Shown here: positions 31,954 to 33,019 of the stretch, one piece after another
Layout of the letters: the number at the start of each line of letters is the position of its first letter
How positions within the stretch are numbered: position 1 is the stretch's first letter
NCBI GenBank assembly: GCA_003558435.1
Contig: PWLR01000136.1
Coordinates: 1 to 33,019, forward strand
Origin: Nitriliruptoraceae bacterium
GTDB taxonomy: Bacteria; Actinomycetota; Nitriliruptoria; Nitriliruptorales; Nitriliruptoraceae
Direction of reading: 5' to 3'
DNA length: 33,019 nucleotides
Program-made: the position numbers and the translations under genes
Notes under the pieces: model-generated
What the model saw: the letters and a program-made list of their open reading frames with translations, nothing else
What the model was told of the DNA's origin: nothing
Database searches by the model: none

Positions 31954-33017
31954 TGCTCGCGATCGAGCACCTCACCCTGGCCTACGGCGACACCGTCGTC
32001 GTGGAGGACCTCGCGCTCAGCGCCGCCGACGGCGAGGTGCTGTGTGTCCTGGGACCCTCCGGGTGCGGCAAGTCCACCCTGCTCAGGGCCGTGGCCGGGC
32101 TGGAGCCCCCCGTCGCGGGCACGATCCACCTCGACGGCCGCGACCTGGCTGGGCTCCGCCCCGACCAGCGCGACGTCGGCCTGATGTTCCAGGAACACGC
32201 GCTGTTCCCCCACCGCACCGTGGCGGAGAACGTCGCCTTCGGCCCCCGGGTCCACGGCCTGGACCGCCACGCCATCCGCCAGCGGGTGACCGAGGCGCTG
32301 TCGCTCGTCGGACTGAGCGGCACGGAGTTCCGTCACGTGGACGAGCTGTCGGGTGGGGAACGCCAGCGCGTGGCGCTGGCACGGGCCATCGCCCCCCGGC
32401 CGCGGCTGCTGATGCTGGACGAGCCGCTCGGCTCGCTGGACCGGGCCCTGCAGACCCGCCTGCTGGAGGTCCTCCCCCGGGTCTTCAGCCAACTCGGGAC
32501 GACGGTCGTCTACGTCACCCACGACCAGGACGAAGCCCTGTCGCTCGCCGACCGGATCGCGGTGATGCGCGCCGGGCGCATCGAGCAGCAGGACACCCCG
32601 GCTGCGCTGTGGCGGGGCCCGATGACGGCGTTCGTGGCGCGCTTCCTCGGCCTGGGCCCCGTCGTGGACGTGGAGGCCGATGCCGACACCGTGACGACCC
32701 CGTGGGGCCGGGTGCCCCGGGCCGCCGTGAGCGACGCCGGGGCGGCCACCGGGACCATCGCGGCCGTGCTCCTGCCCGAGGCCCTCAGGCTCGCTCGCGG
32801 GCACCAGCCGCCGGGTGGTGACGAGCTCGCCGTCGCCGCCACCGTGGCCACCCGCCGGTTCCAGGGCGATCACCTGCGGCTCGGCGTCGACACCGCCACC
32901 GGCCAGCGCCTCCAGGTGGCGGCCTGGCGGGGACAGCTCCCCGACGTCGGTGACGAGGTGACCCTGGCGATCGAGGTGGCGGGCATCCACCTGCTGGCCG
33001 CCGATCCGGACGGCTAA
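31953..33017 (+). CDS. thiQ: ABC transporter ATPase (ThiQ-like, with C-terminal TOBE region)
   Basis: 354 residues. Complete nucleotide-binding domain: Walker A GPSGCGKST, Q-loop MFQEHALFPHRTV, signature LSGGERQRVALARAI, Walker B LLMLDEPLGSLD, H-loop VTHDQDEA. Residues from about 235 form a TOBE-like regulatory domain, so the protein is longer than enteric ThiQ (about 230) and resembles the PotA/FbpC/CysA branch; it energises the ThiP permease. Last gene of the thiamine unit as far as visible; the window ends two bases after its stop. Confidence 0.9.
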   Translation: MLAIEHLTLAYGDTVVVEDLALSAADGEVLCVLGPSGCGKSTLLRAVAGLEPPVAGTIHLDGRDLAGLRPDQRDVGLMFQEHALFPHRTVAENVAFGPRVHGLDRHAIRQRVTEALSLVGLSGTEFRHVDELSGGERQRVALARAIAPRPRLLMLDEPLGSLDRALQTRLLEVLPRVFSQLGTTVVYVTHDQDEALSLADRIAVMRAGRIEQQDTPAALWRGPMTAFVARFLGLGPVVDVEADADTVTTPWGRVPRAAVSDAGAATGTIAAVLLPEALRLARGHQPPGGDELAVAATVATRRFQGDHLRLGVDTATGQRLQVAAWRGQLPDVGDEVTLAIEVAGIHLLAADPDG

Positions 33018-33019
33018 CG

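Noticed and set aside
26509-32990. Long minus-strand ORFs (26509-28182, 27897-29081, 29905-31632, 31278-32990)
   Set aside because: Antisense shadows of the copper oxidase and thiamine genes, rich in Arg/Gly/His/Asp with no domain signatures.
1-33019. CRISPR array
   Set aside because: No regularly spaced repeats with unique spacers; the Cas4-like cysteine pattern belongs to a RecB-like protein without other cas genes.

Overview
The window is GC-rich bacterial DNA with GTG starts, Shine-Dalgarno and leaderless genes, and many 1-4 base gene overlaps. The gene order thrS / HIT protein / PI-phosphate synthase / PIM acyltransferase / pimA at the left end is the one known from mycobacteria and points to Actinobacteria. 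Other features (a second copy type of FtsH, a DosS/DosR pair outside mycobacteria, a laccase-like copper oxidase with an extra cupredoxin domain) suggest a lineage distant from the model genera, perhaps a deep-branching class such as Nitriliruptoria; that placement is inference.

Layout. 1-5025 (minus strand): phosphatidylinositol-mannoside lipid synthesis operon headed by thrS. 5354-8138 (plus): small membrane protein, FtsH protease (probable CTG start), Cys-rich membrane protein. 8213-8712: tRNA-Val(CAC) and a hairpin-rich segment carrying a 15-codon ORF behind an extended Shine-Dalgarno. 8856-10675: Na/Pi cotransporter plus PhoU-like protein. 10705-15555: anti-sigma factor, M23 murein hydrolase diverging from a VanW/peptidoglycan-binding protein, and a HIRAN-domain protein. 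15648-20127: RecB-like Fe-S nuclease, DsbA-like protein and a rhodanese; the last two were apparently adjacent until a 1,990-base segment (glycosyltransferase plus IS630 remnant), bounded by a 16-base direct repeat, came between them. 20272-23013: phosphoenolpyruvate carboxylase. 23174-23686: unknown protein.

23672-28146 is the most interesting block: a DosS-like kinase keeping the haem-ligand histidine context, a divergent DosR-like regulator with an almost unchanged recognition helix, a PNPOx-like protein of the kind found in the mycobacterial DosR regulon, and a multicopper oxidase. Dyads shaped like DosR boxes lie before both of the last two genes, so this looks like a compact redox/hypoxia/NO-responsive regulon.

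28236-33017 is a thiamine unit: promoter, TPP riboswitch, thiamine pyrophosphokinase, then substrate-binding lipoprotein, permease and ATPase of a thiamine-type ABC importer, all with overlapping ends.

The -10 motif TA(C/G)(C/G)CT recurs at plausible positions before many of these units, twice in a leaderless arrangement.
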